45,380 nucleotides of DNA from a virus. The stretch lies in IMG/VR virus record IMGVR_UViG_3300029893_000015, positions 1 to 45,380 of that record; one strand, 5' to 3'. A model generated the notes under the pieces. The model worked only from the letters and a program-made list of their open reading frames with translations. It was not told the DNA's origin and did not search any database. Shown here one piece after another: positions 25,273 through 34,481 of this stretch; position 1 is the stretch's first letter, and every line of letters starts with the position of its first letter. Made by a program: the position numbers and the translations under genes.

Positions 25273-25734
25273 TTATGGCTTCTTTTTAAATGCTTTCATA
25301 AATGTTTCACTACCACCAACCAAGCTAGCGAAAGTCCCAGCAACACTACTCCATGCACCCATCTCTGCTGCTGCTCCCTGATGAGAAGCTGCTTTCATCT
25401 CAAAGATTGAAGCCTCCCTAGAATACCCCTGTACTCTATCCACGAAGGAAAGGTTAGACCCAAGCTGTGCGGATACTGAAGAGACTGCGCCCATAGCACC
25501 TGAGCTCTGAGCTACACCACCTTGGGAAGCCTGAGCCTGTACTGTAGCTCTACGTACTCTAGCTTCACGTATAGCTCTCACCCTCTCCCGATACGCCTTC
25601 ACATCTGCTGACTTCCGCTGTGCTTCTATTGCCTGTCTCTGCGCACCAGCAGCCGCCTTAGTCTCCTGACCAGCTTCATATGCAGTGTAAGCACTATACG
25701 CAGTCAATAAATACCCTGCTGCTTGCCAACCCAT
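25273..25734 (-). CDS. Internal virion protein, T7 gp14-like (153 aa)
   Basis: It starts MGWQAAGYLLTAYSAYTAYEAG, a hydrophobic N-terminal segment. A long Ala/Arg/Gln coiled coil follows (RQAIEAQRKSADVKAYRERV), then Gly-Ser-rich and Ala-rich parts. This is the usual make-up of the first ejection protein, which enters the outer membrane. The next two genes downstream are the larger ejection proteins. Confidence 0.72.
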   Translation of the reverse strand: MGWQAAGYLLTAYSAYTAYEAGQETKAAAGAQRQAIEAQRKSADVKAYRERVRAIREARVRRATVQAQASQGGVAQSSGAMGAVSSVSAQLGSNLSFVDRVQGYSREASIFEMKAASHQGAAAEMGAWSSVAGTFASLVGGSETFMKAFKKKP

Positions 25735-25735
25735 T

Positions 25736-26191
25736 TTAACCCCCTATATACTTAGTATGTAACCTTTCGGTATTCTGGTAACCTAAACGGTTCAGAATTG
25801 GATCGAATGGTGCATGTGTTTTTGTATTGATCATTACTACAGAGACTCCTTGTTCCTTTAGTTTAGACTCAGCATACTTAATCAATCTTATACCTGCTGA
25901 TCCTTTTCTATGATCTGGATGAATAAAAAGTATATCATTTGAAGCGAATATATGATCCATATAATGTAAAGATGGCTGCACAAAAAATACTATGTACCCA
26001 ACTAACAATCCATTATCTCTCGCAGTAAATACTTTTATAATACCAACTCTTTCTAATTCTAAATAAGCTGCTACATTTGGTTTTAATTGTATCTTGTCTT
26101 TATTGATAGCAATCATTTCCCAATGTTTAACTAAGAGTTCTAATCCTTCTGTCAGGATAGTCTTAACATTCTCAACTTGAAATGTTATCAT
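25736..26191 (-). CDS. GNAT-family acetyltransferase-like protein (151 aa)
   Basis: The fold order fits a GNAT: the strand LLVGYIVFFV (near 62-71), the strand DILFIHPDHRKGSAGIRLIKYAESKL (near 87-112) with the R/KGxAG pyrophosphate loop for acetyl-CoA, then VVMINTKTHAPFDPILNRLGYQ. A GNAT gene between nozzle and ejection proteins is common in podoviruses (T7 gp13 has such a fold). It may be a virion assembly factor rather than an enzyme. It overlaps the nozzle gene stop. Confidence 0.8.
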   Translation of the reverse strand: MITFQVENVKTILTEGLELLVKHWEMIAINKDKIQLKPNVAAYLELERVGIIKVFTARDNGLLVGYIVFFVQPSLHYMDHIFASNDILFIHPDHRKGSAGIRLIKYAESKLKEQGVSVVMINTKTHAPFDPILNRLGYQNTERLHTKYIGG

Positions 26192-28401
26192 ACATTAGTA
26201 AATCCAGAATATGATACTGCCCAACCTAAGAGGTGCATATCCTTCCCAACCTCAGAAGTGATATACAAGGAGAGAGCTCTCCCCTTACCCCTTAATCTAT
26301 TCTTAGTAGTTATTACAGTGTACCCGTAATTAAATGTATCAGACACCGATTCAGGGATATAGTTCAATTTAATTCTATAAGCTTGGAACTCAGACCCCCA
26401 TCTACCACCAGCAGCAGAGTTAGTCCATTCCCATCTACTCCTAACCTTACACCCAGATTGATTAGCTAATTGTATTACACCATCAACTAGCTTAAATCCA
26501 TCCTCAGTGCGATTAAAATGGAAGGTGATATTATCCACCATCTTATCTCTCTGGGTATCCTGTAAGGATTCATAACCAGTTACAAGATAACTTGAGAAAG
26601 AGACACCTATAGCATTATCACTAAACCAATCCATGAAGTCTGTATTACGATAGTTACTAAAGGTAAACCTAGTAGTAAGCCTAGTTCTAGGGCGTATCGT
26701 TAGATATTTAACTACAGACTGATCACTATTATTCAGTGATGAAGTAACTATAACATTATTAGCACCAACTACAACTGTATCACCACTAGCCAATACCTGT
26801 TCATCAGTATCAATAGTAGTGAATCCTGGGGAGGTGATATACCCAGAGACAAATGGGGTATCACCACTCAGGGAACTAATTGTGTGTGGATAAAATGCTT
26901 TCAGTCTAGTATCAAAGATCAGCTCTCGATTATACTTAGCTCTTGCACCAGTTGATCCATACCCATCAGAATCGTTATAAAGCCATCTAATCTTCTTAAC
27001 GATAGGATCATATACCCCAGTAGCATACTTCTTCCCTAACGTAGGAATATTATTATAGAAGCTCTGGATTGTTTCAGTGCTTACATTCTGAGCTTGTAAC
27101 CTACCAGATACATTCTCAAAAGCAACTAAATAGATGCCACCTAAGCTCCAGAAGAAAACACTACCTTCAGCATTAACTACGGAAGAAGGAGATGAGACAC
27201 CAATAGTAGTAATCTTATTGATCTGATAGTCTGTGGCTGAGAACCCCCCAGTACCTCCGTAGAGCTCCCACAATCCATTCTCTGCAACAATCAATAGAGA
27301 GTTACCAACAGGGATCAACTTACGAATACCAGTGGCCTCAGGGATGATTAGATGACCACCATCTGTATCAATGATATCTGAGATATGCTCAGAGGTAGGG
27401 TCAGCTTCCTGATGGCAAGCACCAAGGTTAGTATCATTATTAATGATATTGGAGAAGAACACTACTCCAGAGTAATTAGGGGACTCATCATCCCCACCTG
27501 TTACAACTGAATCAATCCCAGAGTAGAAGACACGACTAGCATATGAAGCTACACATGACACGCTACCACCCTCAGAGTCAGATGGTAATCCAGAGACTCC
27601 AGACTCAGCACCACGAGAGGCACCACGAGCACGGTAGTCAATAATGAATTTACCTGAAGGAGCATGAGTGTTGCCAAAGAACTGCTTAGCTAATAGGCCG
27701 CTCTGGAAATCATCATTAGAATCTTTAGCTACATGAACAATATCCGCATTGGAAGGATAGGTTCCAAGCCCAGACTTTACAGCATCATACTGAGTAGCTG
27801 TCCATCCTTGATTAAGGAGATTGTATTGATGTAAAGCTGAGAGAGTTGAGGGTCTATCACTAACAGCTATACCATCATCTACCCCCCAGAAATCTCTTAT
27901 CTTAATAGTGATATTAGTTTTAGTAACAGTATCAGTGACGGTGTCATAAGACAGATAGAAGGGTCCATTATCAGAATTAACACACACCAACAATCCATTG
28001 ATGATAGCGGTATCAATGATGTTATCAGTGGCAGTAATAGAGATGGCTGCCCCACCATTAAGGACAACACTAGAGAAAGCTTCAGCGTTCAGATCTACAA
28101 AGAATAGTTTATCTCTGATATGTACTACACCAATAGAATTCTCAGGATCATTATCAGCATTGTCCCATCTATGGACGGAGTAAAATGCTGAATTAATATA
28201 TGAGTCTAATTCTCCAGTGTCAACTAGAGCATAGTTATTCTCATAATCTATCCCGAGGCGTCTACGACGAGAGCCATCAATATCTAAAACAAAGTTATCT
28301 TCATCTACAGAAGCGTTTTCAGGAAAGGCTAACACATTGGCCTCAGTGATGAGACCTTTAATAAAGGTGTTATACTCTTTGTTTGCCTTTGCGATTGCCA
28401 T
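26188..28401 (-). CDS. Tail nozzle protein (tail tubular protein B-like, 737 aa)
   Basis: It starts MAIAKANKEYNTFIKGLITEANVL, with NASVDEDNFVLDIDGSRRRRLG near 30-51. This is the characteristic N-terminus of podovirus nozzle proteins (gp12-like, also called stabilisation proteins). The rest is beta-rich, as expected of a propeller (GNSLLIVAENGLWELYG near 367). It closes the tail below the adaptor ring. It overlaps the GNAT gene after it and the small gene before it. Confidence 0.85.
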   Translation of the reverse strand: MAIAKANKEYNTFIKGLITEANVLAFPENASVDEDNFVLDIDGSRRRRLGIDYENNYALVDTGELDSYINSAFYSVHRWDNADNDPENSIGVVHIRDKLFFVDLNAEAFSSVVLNGGAAISITATDNIIDTAIINGLLVCVNSDNGPFYLSYDTVTDTVTKTNITIKIRDFWGVDDGIAVSDRPSTLSALHQYNLLNQGWTATQYDAVKSGLGTYPSNADIVHVAKDSNDDFQSGLLAKQFFGNTHAPSGKFIIDYRARGASRGAESGVSGLPSDSEGGSVSCVASYASRVFYSGIDSVVTGGDDESPNYSGVVFFSNIINNDTNLGACHQEADPTSEHISDIIDTDGGHLIIPEATGIRKLIPVGNSLLIVAENGLWELYGGTGGFSATDYQINKITTIGVSSPSSVVNAEGSVFFWSLGGIYLVAFENVSGRLQAQNVSTETIQSFYNNIPTLGKKYATGVYDPIVKKIRWLYNDSDGYGSTGARAKYNRELIFDTRLKAFYPHTISSLSGDTPFVSGYITSPGFTTIDTDEQVLASGDTVVVGANNVIVTSSLNNSDQSVVKYLTIRPRTRLTTRFTFSNYRNTDFMDWFSDNAIGVSFSSYLVTGYESLQDTQRDKMVDNITFHFNRTEDGFKLVDGVIQLANQSGCKVRSRWEWTNSAAGGRWGSEFQAYRIKLNYIPESVSDTFNYGYTVITTKNRLRGKGRALSLYITSEVGKDMHLLGWAVSYSGFTNV

Positions 28402-28594
28402 TGGGAGTCTCTTCTGTAGTCAATCCGTTTAGATATTGTTCAATCTTTTCTACTGCTCTCTCAGGGGAGGTGAAGATACCTGTTAGTATACTAGGTAACT
28501 CACCCCCTGAAGTAAAACAAATTTCACACCCTGATATATTTCTTGCTGGTCTAATTGTGATTCCCTTACCATTAGGTGTAACGAATTCCTTCAA
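28370..28594 (-). CDS. Hypothetical protein (74 aa), probably TTG start
   Basis: A perfect GGAGGA lies six bases before a TTG codon at 28594, giving (M)KEFVTPNGKGITIRPARN. The in-frame ATG at 28609 has no ribosome site of its own, and the GGAGGA would then lie inside the gene. It overlaps both neighbouring tail genes. It has two close Cys (GCEIC). Proteins of this kind sit between adaptor and nozzle genes; the role is unknown. Confidence 0.65.
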   Translation of the reverse strand: MKEFVTPNGKGITIRPARNISGCEICFTSGGELPSILTGIFTSPERAVEKIEQYLNGLTTEETPNGNRKGKQRV

Positions 28595-28595
28595 A

Positions 28596-29345
28596 CTACT
28601 TCCTCCCATATGATTTGAATACTATCTCATCAATTGTCTTAGCCTTCTTTGTAGCAAGTCTACGACGCTGACGGGTTGACTTCTGTTCTTCCTTGGAGTT
28701 AGGTGTCTGTCTAAGATCCATGAATACAGTTGACTTACACTCAGCGAGTAAATAACTAAATGCTTCAGCTGGGAGATCAGGATAGAAATCTTTATCCATA
28801 GTCCATGTAGGTTCCTTAATTGAAAACACCTGAGTCTTACTAGACTGCATAGTTGTATCTACTACTGAATCATAAGAATCAAACACAATATTGTTATCAT
28901 CAAATGAAGTCCAGTAGGTTGGGGATACATCATTTCTGATATAAAGTTTTACACCACTAGCATCAGAAACTGTAACTACATTACTAGCATCTGAACGTCT
29001 CTGAGACACATAGCTCAAAAACTCTTCAGGACTCCTATACATTACATCCTCGTACTTATCATACGTGTCAGTGGACTTCCTCTTATTATATTTAAGAGTA
29101 GTAATACGATTGGTATTAGTAGGAACCTGCATGTAGTTAGGCTTCGTGGTATCACCCAGTCCTGTGAGGGTCACAAGAGTCTTGAGGTGAGGCCAGTCCT
29201 TACCATGGATAATCTCATAGTAGGTACTCTTAACAATGTTAGCTACCTGCGTGGATTCAATTGTATCATAGATATCATTAACCTCATCACCATTAGTGTC
29301 ATTGAGGATATCTTGAACAATTTCTAATAGAGTCATCTTAGGCAT
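28596..29345 (-). CDS. Head-tail adaptor (tail tubular protein A-like, 249 aa)
   Basis: It starts MPKMTLLEIVQDILNDTNGDEVNDI. A helical bundle follows, with YYEIIHGKDWPHLK near 42-55, then a beta part with KYEDVMYRSPEEFLSYVS. This matches the gp11-type adaptor that binds under the portal. It is next to the nozzle gene, which supports the call. The C-terminus is basic. Confidence 0.82.
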   Translation of the reverse strand: MPKMTLLEIVQDILNDTNGDEVNDIYDTIESTQVANIVKSTYYEIIHGKDWPHLKTLVTLTGLGDTTKPNYMQVPTNTNRITTLKYNKRKSTDTYDKYEDVMYRSPEEFLSYVSQRRSDASNVVTVSDASGVKLYIRNDVSPTYWTSFDDNNIVFDSYDSVVDTTMQSSKTQVFSIKEPTWTMDKDFYPDLPAEAFSYLLAECKSTVFMDLRQTPNSKEEQKSTRQRRRLATKKAKTIDEIVFKSYGRK

Positions 29346-29929
29346 CAGTTTGCCCTTTTGATAGTCATATTACAGAACTGGACTGTCAATTCATTACCAG
29401 CAGCTTCTTTAACAAGCGGGTATATCTTATCTCCAGCAGATAATGAAGGGAGACATAACAAAGTTATAATTGAAGTTTCTGATGTTCTAGTTGTAGCCAA
29501 GATAGCTTGCACTGAGGTTGATTGTTCAACAATACCTAGCCCAGAATCAACACCAATAGTAAACGTAAAAGTAGATGGATTTGTGGAAGCTAGAAAACTA
29601 ACATTCAAGTTAAGCTCGAACACACCAGCCTCAGCCACCTGCATATAACCGGAGGCTGTATCAGTAGTTATACCGGAAGACGCAATGTTCTCCACCCAAG
29701 TGACAGTACCACCAACACTAGCTGTATTTAATGGGAGGAACGCAGTAGTTATACCAGTAGTAGCAGTTGAAGTACAATGCATACATGCGTATTCACCCTT
29801 AGAAACATTTCTCCATGCGCCAGAACCAGAGCCATTAGCAACATAAGCTGTACCAGCAGCAGCAGCAGCTACCCCCTTAGGCTCATGGATATTCGGATCA
29901 GTTATATTTACATGTTCAATTGCCATCAT
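29345..29929 (-). CDS. Virion decoration / head-fibre-like protein with TNF/C1q-type beta fold (194 aa)
   Basis: An N-terminal Ala-rich segment (VAAAAAGTAYVANGSGSG) precedes a beta domain with GYMQVAEAGVFELNLNVSF and FTFTIGVDSGLG near 92-130, typical of jelly-roll head-fibre or decoration proteins. It sits between coat-associated and adaptor genes. Two adjacent ATGs are possible (29929 and 29926); AGGATTAG precedes them. Confidence 0.6.
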   Translation of the reverse strand: MMAIEHVNITDPNIHEPKGVAAAAAGTAYVANGSGSGAWRNVSKGEYACMHCTSTATTGITTAFLPLNTASVGGTVTWVENIASSGITTDTASGYMQVAEAGVFELNLNVSFLASTNPSTFTFTIGVDSGLGIVEQSTSVQAILATTRTSETSIITLLCLPSLSAGDKIYPLVKEAAGNELTVQFCNMTIKRAN

Positions 29930-29934
29930 CTAAT

Positions 29935-29983
29935 CCTAATAAAGTGAAGCCAGCCCCCACTATGTAGGAGCCAGCTCACGGTT
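29935..29983 (-). terminator. Possible weak intra-operon hairpin
   Basis: On the minus strand GGCTCC can pair with GGGGCT, two of the pairs being G-U, across the gap between the 72-aa gene and the decoration gene. The same gap has a direct repeat of GCTGGCT. There is no T run of more than three directly after it. It may be an attenuator or processing site. Confidence 0.3.
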
Positions 29984-30202
29984 TTATGCATCAGCCATTA
30001 GGCCATGCGCTTCTAGTACATCTAGAATAGAGTTTATCTTGGTATTAGCTGCGTTGATCGCTACTATGATCTCTGCTTCAGTATCAAGATCCGGGGTTGC
30101 ATAGTCCACCTTAGCATCAGCAATTACTGCTTGCTGAGAACCAATAAGTGGTTTACCATTCTCATCAGCGAACTGGCTATTCTCTTTACTCGGATTTGCC
30201 AT
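29984..30202 (-). CDS. Hypothetical structural-region protein (72 aa)
   Basis: MANPSKENSQFADENGKPLIGSQQAV, then a helical acidic C-terminal half (DTEAEIIVAINAANTKINSIL). It starts behind AGGAGATTATAACT. Small proteins of this pattern are common beside head-decoration genes and may trimerise at the base of a fibre. The role is inferred only from position. Confidence 0.6.
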   Translation of the reverse strand: MANPSKENSQFADENGKPLIGSQQAVIADAKVDYATPDLDTEAEIIVAINAANTKINSILDVLEAHGLMADA

Positions 30203-30216
30203 AGTTATAATCTCCT

Positions 30217-30248
30217 GAAAAGGGAGAAGAGGGAAACCCCTCCTCCCC
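30217..30248 (-). terminator. Minus-strand hairpin after the capsid-associated gene
   Basis: On the minus strand GGGGAGGAGGG pairs (with one bulge) with CCCTCTTCTCCC around GTTT and is followed by TTTT. It follows the capsid-associated gene and precedes the 72-aa gene. It is probably a partial terminator that keeps capsid mRNA more abundant than distal messages. Confidence 0.6.
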
Positions 30249-30256
30249 TATATTAT

Positions 30257-30745
30257 TTACACACCCTCAGGCATATACTCAATAACAATACGAGCCTTAC
30301 CAGTCAGGAGATCATTCACATTAGGAGCCACAACTACTTCACCAGCAGCAGCACCAGTAGACACACCAACCAGAGCACCAGCACCAGTGTAGAAATTACC
30401 ACGAGTAGCAATAGCAGTCGGAGTCAGCTGAGCAGCAGTATGCAAGCCATCATTATCAATCTCAGTACCATCAGCCTGCTGCAAACCTACAAGCAGATTA
30501 GTGGTAGTAGAGGTAGAGGTGAAGGCAGTCAGTACTTCAAACCGCGAGGAGATGATCTTGGAGTAAGCCGGGATCACAATCTGTTGGTTATTAGTACCTG
30601 CGGCAGGCAGCTCATTGTAGTCAAACACGAAGTCAATCGTGCGAATGGGGCCATCATATGAGAACTCACCGCCGTAACGCTTGGTAGTCTCAAGGGGGCC
30701 GTAATGCTTGGTAACCCCACGAATAGCCTGTGTTTCAATACCCAT
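30257..30745 (-). CDS. Capsid-associated / head decoration protein (162 aa)
   Basis: A beta-rich protein (IRTIDFVFDYNELPAAG, IVIPAYSKIISSRFEVL) ending YMPEGV, directly after the major coat gene behind AAGGAGAAATATT. The codon use and higher G+C resemble the highly expressed coat gene. It is probably a cement or decoration protein. No precise family is assigned. Confidence 0.65.
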   Translation of the reverse strand: MGIETQAIRGVTKHYGPLETTKRYGGEFSYDGPIRTIDFVFDYNELPAAGTNNQQIVIPAYSKIISSRFEVLTAFTSTSTTTNLLVGLQQADGTEIDNDGLHTAAQLTPTAIATRGNFYTGAGALVGVSTGAAAGEVVVAPNVNDLLTGKARIVIEYMPEGV

Positions 30746-30756
30746 AATATTTCTCC

Positions 30757-31722
30757 TTAATAAGCAGTAGCAGAGCTAACAACAACACCCAGAGTGTCAC
30801 CACGCTGAGCACCAAAGCCGAAGCGGGAAGTAACTTGGAACTTATCAGCACGTTCCTCACTATCTCTCCAACCTTCAGTCTTCGGCATCAGACGCCATGC
30901 GCGCATAATAGGCTTGCAGTTGTCATCAGCAACACACTGGAACACGTTAGCTACGTCACCAGCAGCACCAGCAGTAGTGTTACCATCACGGTCAGTCAGA
31001 GAACCTTCAGCACCAGTCAGTACATGCAGACGATTACTGGTGTAGATATCCCAACCGAATACGTTCCGAATGAAGCGATGCTCCTTAGCGAAACCTTCAG
31101 TGATGATACCCTCGAACTGCGGGTTGTTGGATACATTAACCAGATTGGTCAGGGTATTGAGGGTAAGCTCAACCACCGGATCTACAATGGCAATACGGCC
31201 ACTCTGCGGAGCATCAGCCTTATCAAAGGCGTAACGCATATAAGCAAAGTCCTGCACTTCAAACTGCTTGGATGCACCATTAGCGGTGAAACGATGCTTA
31301 ACACCATTCACAGCATTGGCAGCATTAGCAGTCTGAGCAGAGTTACAAGCCTTCAGGTACTTGGTCTCAACGTTCTCAGCGATCTTACGGGTGGCTTCCA
31401 TAGCCCGCATAGCCATCAAGGCTTCGAGCTGCTGGCCATCCTGACGAAGCTCATCAGAGATCTTCCAAGCATCACCGATGTAGTCAGTGATCGACATGGT
31501 GATAGTGTTAGTATCAATATTGGTGAAGGACAACGGCAGACCTTCAGCCACATCCTGAATGGTGGTAGTACCAACAGTCTTGATGTTCAGCGTAGTACCA
31601 GTACCGAAGTCGGTGACATCACGAGTGAAGCTATCCGGCAGTACCATGCTGGGCAGATTTTCCAGAATAAACTGGGAGTACTGCTGTGCCTCAATAAAGG
31701 CAGTAGTGTTATTACGATCCAT
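30757..31722 (-). CDS. Major capsid protein (321 aa)
   Basis: The position after the scaffold, strong ribosome site, raised G+C and protein features indicate the coat protein. These features are FIEAQQYSQFILENLPSMVLPDSFTRDVTDFGTG at the start, an E-loop-like region, IAENVETKYLKACN helices (spine) and a beta-rich end with RVTS-like strands. The fold is expected to be HK97-like. An antisense open frame of similar length is only a shadow. Confidence 0.85.
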   Translation of the reverse strand: MDRNNTTAFIEAQQYSQFILENLPSMVLPDSFTRDVTDFGTGTTLNIKTVGTTTIQDVAEGLPLSFTNIDTNTITMSITDYIGDAWKISDELRQDGQQLEALMAMRAMEATRKIAENVETKYLKACNSAQTANAANAVNGVKHRFTANGASKQFEVQDFAYMRYAFDKADAPQSGRIAIVDPVVELTLNTLTNLVNVSNNPQFEGIITEGFAKEHRFIRNVFGWDIYTSNRLHVLTGAEGSLTDRDGNTTAGAAGDVANVFQCVADDNCKPIMRAWRLMPKTEGWRDSEERADKFQVTSRFGFGAQRGDTLGVVVSSATAY

Positions 31723-32459
31723 TATTCAACTCCTAATTGTTGTTTGACTTTAACCCCTGCATTCCTCCAACCAGCAACTAGATCTTTAGTCGTGTTGCCA
31801 GAGATGACAGAAGATATCTCCTGATCTTTAGGATGGATTGCTCCGGTATTTATAGAACCTGATGTCTTAGCTGGAGCCATTGGCGCCTGTTGTGCATCAA
31901 CACCAGTTAGTTTAAACACCGCATTGGGAGAGGATGCAGCAAGTTGATTCATCATTGACAGAGACATACCAGCTTCAGAAGCAGCCTTCTTGTACATCTC
32001 ATCAGCCCTCTCACCAAACTTAGCAGTCAGCTTCTCCATGACAGTGTTTACATTGTCACGAGCTTTCTGACGTACATCTTTCTCAGTGAGCTTGCGTTCA
32101 ATAATTGAATCTAAGTCTTTCAAATCAAGAGTCGGTGCGGAGGGTTTCTCCACGGAATTCTTTTCACCAACCGATTTGAAGTTCTCAAGTACTTCTTCAG
32201 CAGTCTTACGTCTTTCAACCTCTACTCTCAACTCTTGGAGTTCCTTCTCAAGGGTGGAGATATGACTCTGTGCATGAGGTATAGAACGAATAGCTGCCTC
32301 TACATTAGTGTACTTGGGACTCCCATCTTCCTTCACAACCATAGCCAGAAGGTCTTCATAGCTCTTATTCTGCGAAGGGGCTTCAGCAACCTGTTGGTCT
32401 TGGGGGGCTGAAGGTACTACATTATTACTACCAAAAATACTTTCGTCTTGGTCAGACAT
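31722..32459 (-). CDS. Capsid scaffold protein (245 aa)
   Basis: Acidic, Gln/Ala-rich N-terminus, then a long coiled coil (ISTLEKELQELRVEVERRKTAEEVL near 68-92), more charged helices and a basic C-terminal end. This is the pattern of podovirus scaffolds, which guide coat assembly and leave the head. The stop overlaps the coat gene start. Confidence 0.8.
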   Translation of the reverse strand: MSDQDESIFGSNNVVPSAPQDQQVAEAPSQNKSYEDLLAMVVKEDGSPKYTNVEAAIRSIPHAQSHISTLEKELQELRVEVERRKTAEEVLENFKSVGEKNSVEKPSAPTLDLKDLDSIIERKLTEKDVRQKARDNVNTVMEKLTAKFGERADEMYKKAASEAGMSLSMMNQLAASSPNAVFKLTGVDAQQAPMAPAKTSGSINTGAIHPKDQEISSVISGNTTKDLVAGWRNAGVKVKQQLGVE

Positions 32460-32467
32460 ACTTACTC

Positions 32468-32713
32468 CTAAGTGATTATAGCGAGAACTTTATATAAAGC
32501 CTTCTGCTCACCAAGAAGGTGAGCTTGGTACTCAGACCATGCAGGCTTAGAAAAGTTCACTTCGTCTCGTTGTTTTCTTTGAGAAGTTTCAATATCATCT
32601 CTAAGTAAATCAGCAAGTTTTTTTAAAGCAGGCTGAGCAGCTGCCCAATCTCTGTCAAAATCTGCCTTCTCCTTGGCTGACCATGACTGCTCATACAGTC
32701 TAATACTAGACAT
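32468..32713 (-). CDS. Hypothetical protein between portal and scaffold (81 aa)
   Basis: A helical protein, MSSIRLYEQSWSAKEKADFD, with WAAAQPALKKLADLLRDD. Its start overlaps the portal stop. Small proteins at this location occur in many podoviruses. They may help portal-scaffold contact, but this is not shown by the sequence. Confidence 0.65.
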   Translation of the reverse strand: MSSIRLYEQSWSAKEKADFDRDWAAAQPALKKLADLLRDDIETSQRKQRDEVNFSKPAWSEYQAHLLGEQKALYKVLAIIT

Positions 32714-34481
32714 CCATCTCTCCTAACATACTCTCTTCAATATCAGGGGTAGCTTCCATTATCTGAAGTCCCTTCTGAGCTTGGCTAACTAACTGCTGGG
32801 TTTCAGCCTGTTCAAAGATAGCTACGTTATCACGAATCAATTCAGCTCTCTCCAACTGTAATAGCCCTTCAACATACTTAGCCAACTGTTTGCTACTCAT
32901 ATGAACTGCAATACTATCCCAGATACGAGTGTTAGACAGGGCTACTAAGTTCTGCATCAACTGAGCTTGAGCTGAGAAATGTCTAGCTCCAACTGGTTTC
33001 AACTTACCCTTAGCTGTAATATCTTCCTTAGAGATCTCCATGAAGTCTTCTACACCGAAGTCATCATCCATCACTCTTACTAGATCAACTGTATCTAAGT
33101 TCCTACGTGATACTTCTAACATCATATTCAAGCAGGGCTCAAGGAACTCTAACTCAAACTTCGTAATCTTATCTTGGAAGATACGGCCAGCAGCAAGCTG
33201 TAGCTGCTGCACTTCAAATGCTGTCTTCTCACCGGGTGTTCTAATACCCATAGCTTCCTTAGGAGCACCAGCCATCTCTTCCATGAGCATCATGATATAG
33301 CCAATTTCATTATTGACTTGGAATGCTGCTGCATTAGGAGGCATTGGAATTACATCACCATCCTCAGGGATAGGGATAGAAGTAAACGGCCCATACTCAA
33401 AAGGTTCTACATCACCAAATATCTTAAGTGGAGGATGGATAGTCAGATCCAGAGCATCAGCCTTTAAGTTCTCAAGGTGATCAAGTCTATACTGTAAGCC
33501 TACTAGATTGTCTAAAGGGCCCATGGAATACAGATTATCAGGGCGATCTCTCCAACCTGTATGAAGCTTAGAAGCATACCCAAGCCAAGAAGGATTGATA
33601 GCCTTACGAACAATCCATGATCTGTCAATGATGGTGACAATACAATTTTGCATTAACACACCATTCTCATGATCATAGAGGTTCCCTTCAAACTCCAGAA
33701 TCTCTACCATGTTAGAGCCAAGGTACTCAAAGAAGTTACCAAAGCCCTCTACTTCCATTGATGTAGCTTTATTAAAGTCCTCTACCCTGTATCCATAAGC
33801 GCGTCTACGAACATCTCTAGCCTTAGCTACTACCTCAGTATTGTACTGGAGATCAGGGCGGCTATGCGCTTCCATCTCTAGATCACCAAATGATTTCAGA
33901 TACCGTGTAATCTTAGGGGAGTCTTTATAATTTGAAGACAAAGGATTAAAGACAATATCATAAGGGGAAGTTCGGATAAGCTTGGGGCCAATGTACCCAG
34001 CAATCTCTTCACCAGTGAGAGGATCTACCTTAGACTCATTTACATAAACAACTTCACCGTAGCAATTACCATTGTCAATATAATCATAGAGGATTCTAGA
34101 GATAGTCTCTCTGAACCCACTCTCCCTGAGTTTATTATTAATATATGCTTTGATAGCTTTTACTTTTTTGATATCACGAGAGTCTCTATCATAAGCTTCC
34201 CACTTAATCCAATCATCGTTTGGGACAAGGGCAGCCATGTAGTTAGCATGGAGGTTATCTCTAATCTGCGTGAGCTTAGGAATAGTAGTGCTATTCTTCC
34301 AGCCATTCTTATTATTGGTGGTAGCAGTAGTATCCGTAGCGAAGAGATATTTATTAAGCTCTAACCAATTAGCAACCTGCTTCTGCCTCTGAGAATTAAA
34401 TGTATCATACATTGATACGATATCCTTAGCCAGCATATCAGGATTAAGAAGGTCTCTAATCTCTAGTACTTTACGGTTCAT
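32706..34481 (-). CDS. Portal (head-tail connector) protein (591 aa)
   Basis: It starts MNRKVLEIRDLLNPDMLAKDIVSMYDTFNSQRQKQ, with NKNGWKNSTTIPKLTQIRDNLHANY near 57-81, and later DALDLTIHPPLKIFGDVEPFEYGP and GAPKEAMGIRTPGEKTAFEVQQL. All are portal features (wing, stem and crown). The length agrees with the podovirus portals of the larger type. The start overlaps the terminase stop, as usual. Confidence 0.88.
   Translation of the reverse strand: MNRKVLEIRDLLNPDMLAKDIVSMYDTFNSQRQKQVANWLELNKYLFATDTTATTNNKNGWKNSTTIPKLTQIRDNLHANYMAALVPNDDWIKWEAYDRDSRDIKKVKAIKAYINNKLRESGFRETISRILYDYIDNGNCYGEVVYVNESKVDPLTGEEIAGYIGPKLIRTSPYDIVFNPLSSNYKDSPKITRYLKSFGDLEMEAHSRPDLQYNTEVVAKARDVRRRAYGYRVEDFNKATSMEVEGFGNFFEYLGSNMVEILEFEGNLYDHENGVLMQNCIVTIIDRSWIVRKAINPSWLGYASKLHTGWRDRPDNLYSMGPLDNLVGLQYRLDHLENLKADALDLTIHPPLKIFGDVEPFEYGPFTSIPIPEDGDVIPMPPNAAAFQVNNEIGYIMMLMEEMAGAPKEAMGIRTPGEKTAFEVQQLQLAAGRIFQDKITKFELEFLEPCLNMMLEVSRRNLDTVDLVRVMDDDFGVEDFMEISKEDITAKGKLKPVGARHFSAQAQLMQNLVALSNTRIWDSIAVHMSSKQLAKYVEGLLQLERAELIRDNVAIFEQAETQQLVSQAQKGLQIMEATPDIEESMLGEMDV

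Noticed and set aside
30835-31824. Long plus-strand open frame opposite the coat protein (329 codons)
   Set aside because: Low-complexity Ser/Thr/Leu-rich translation, no ribosome site, entirely opposite a well-supported coat gene.
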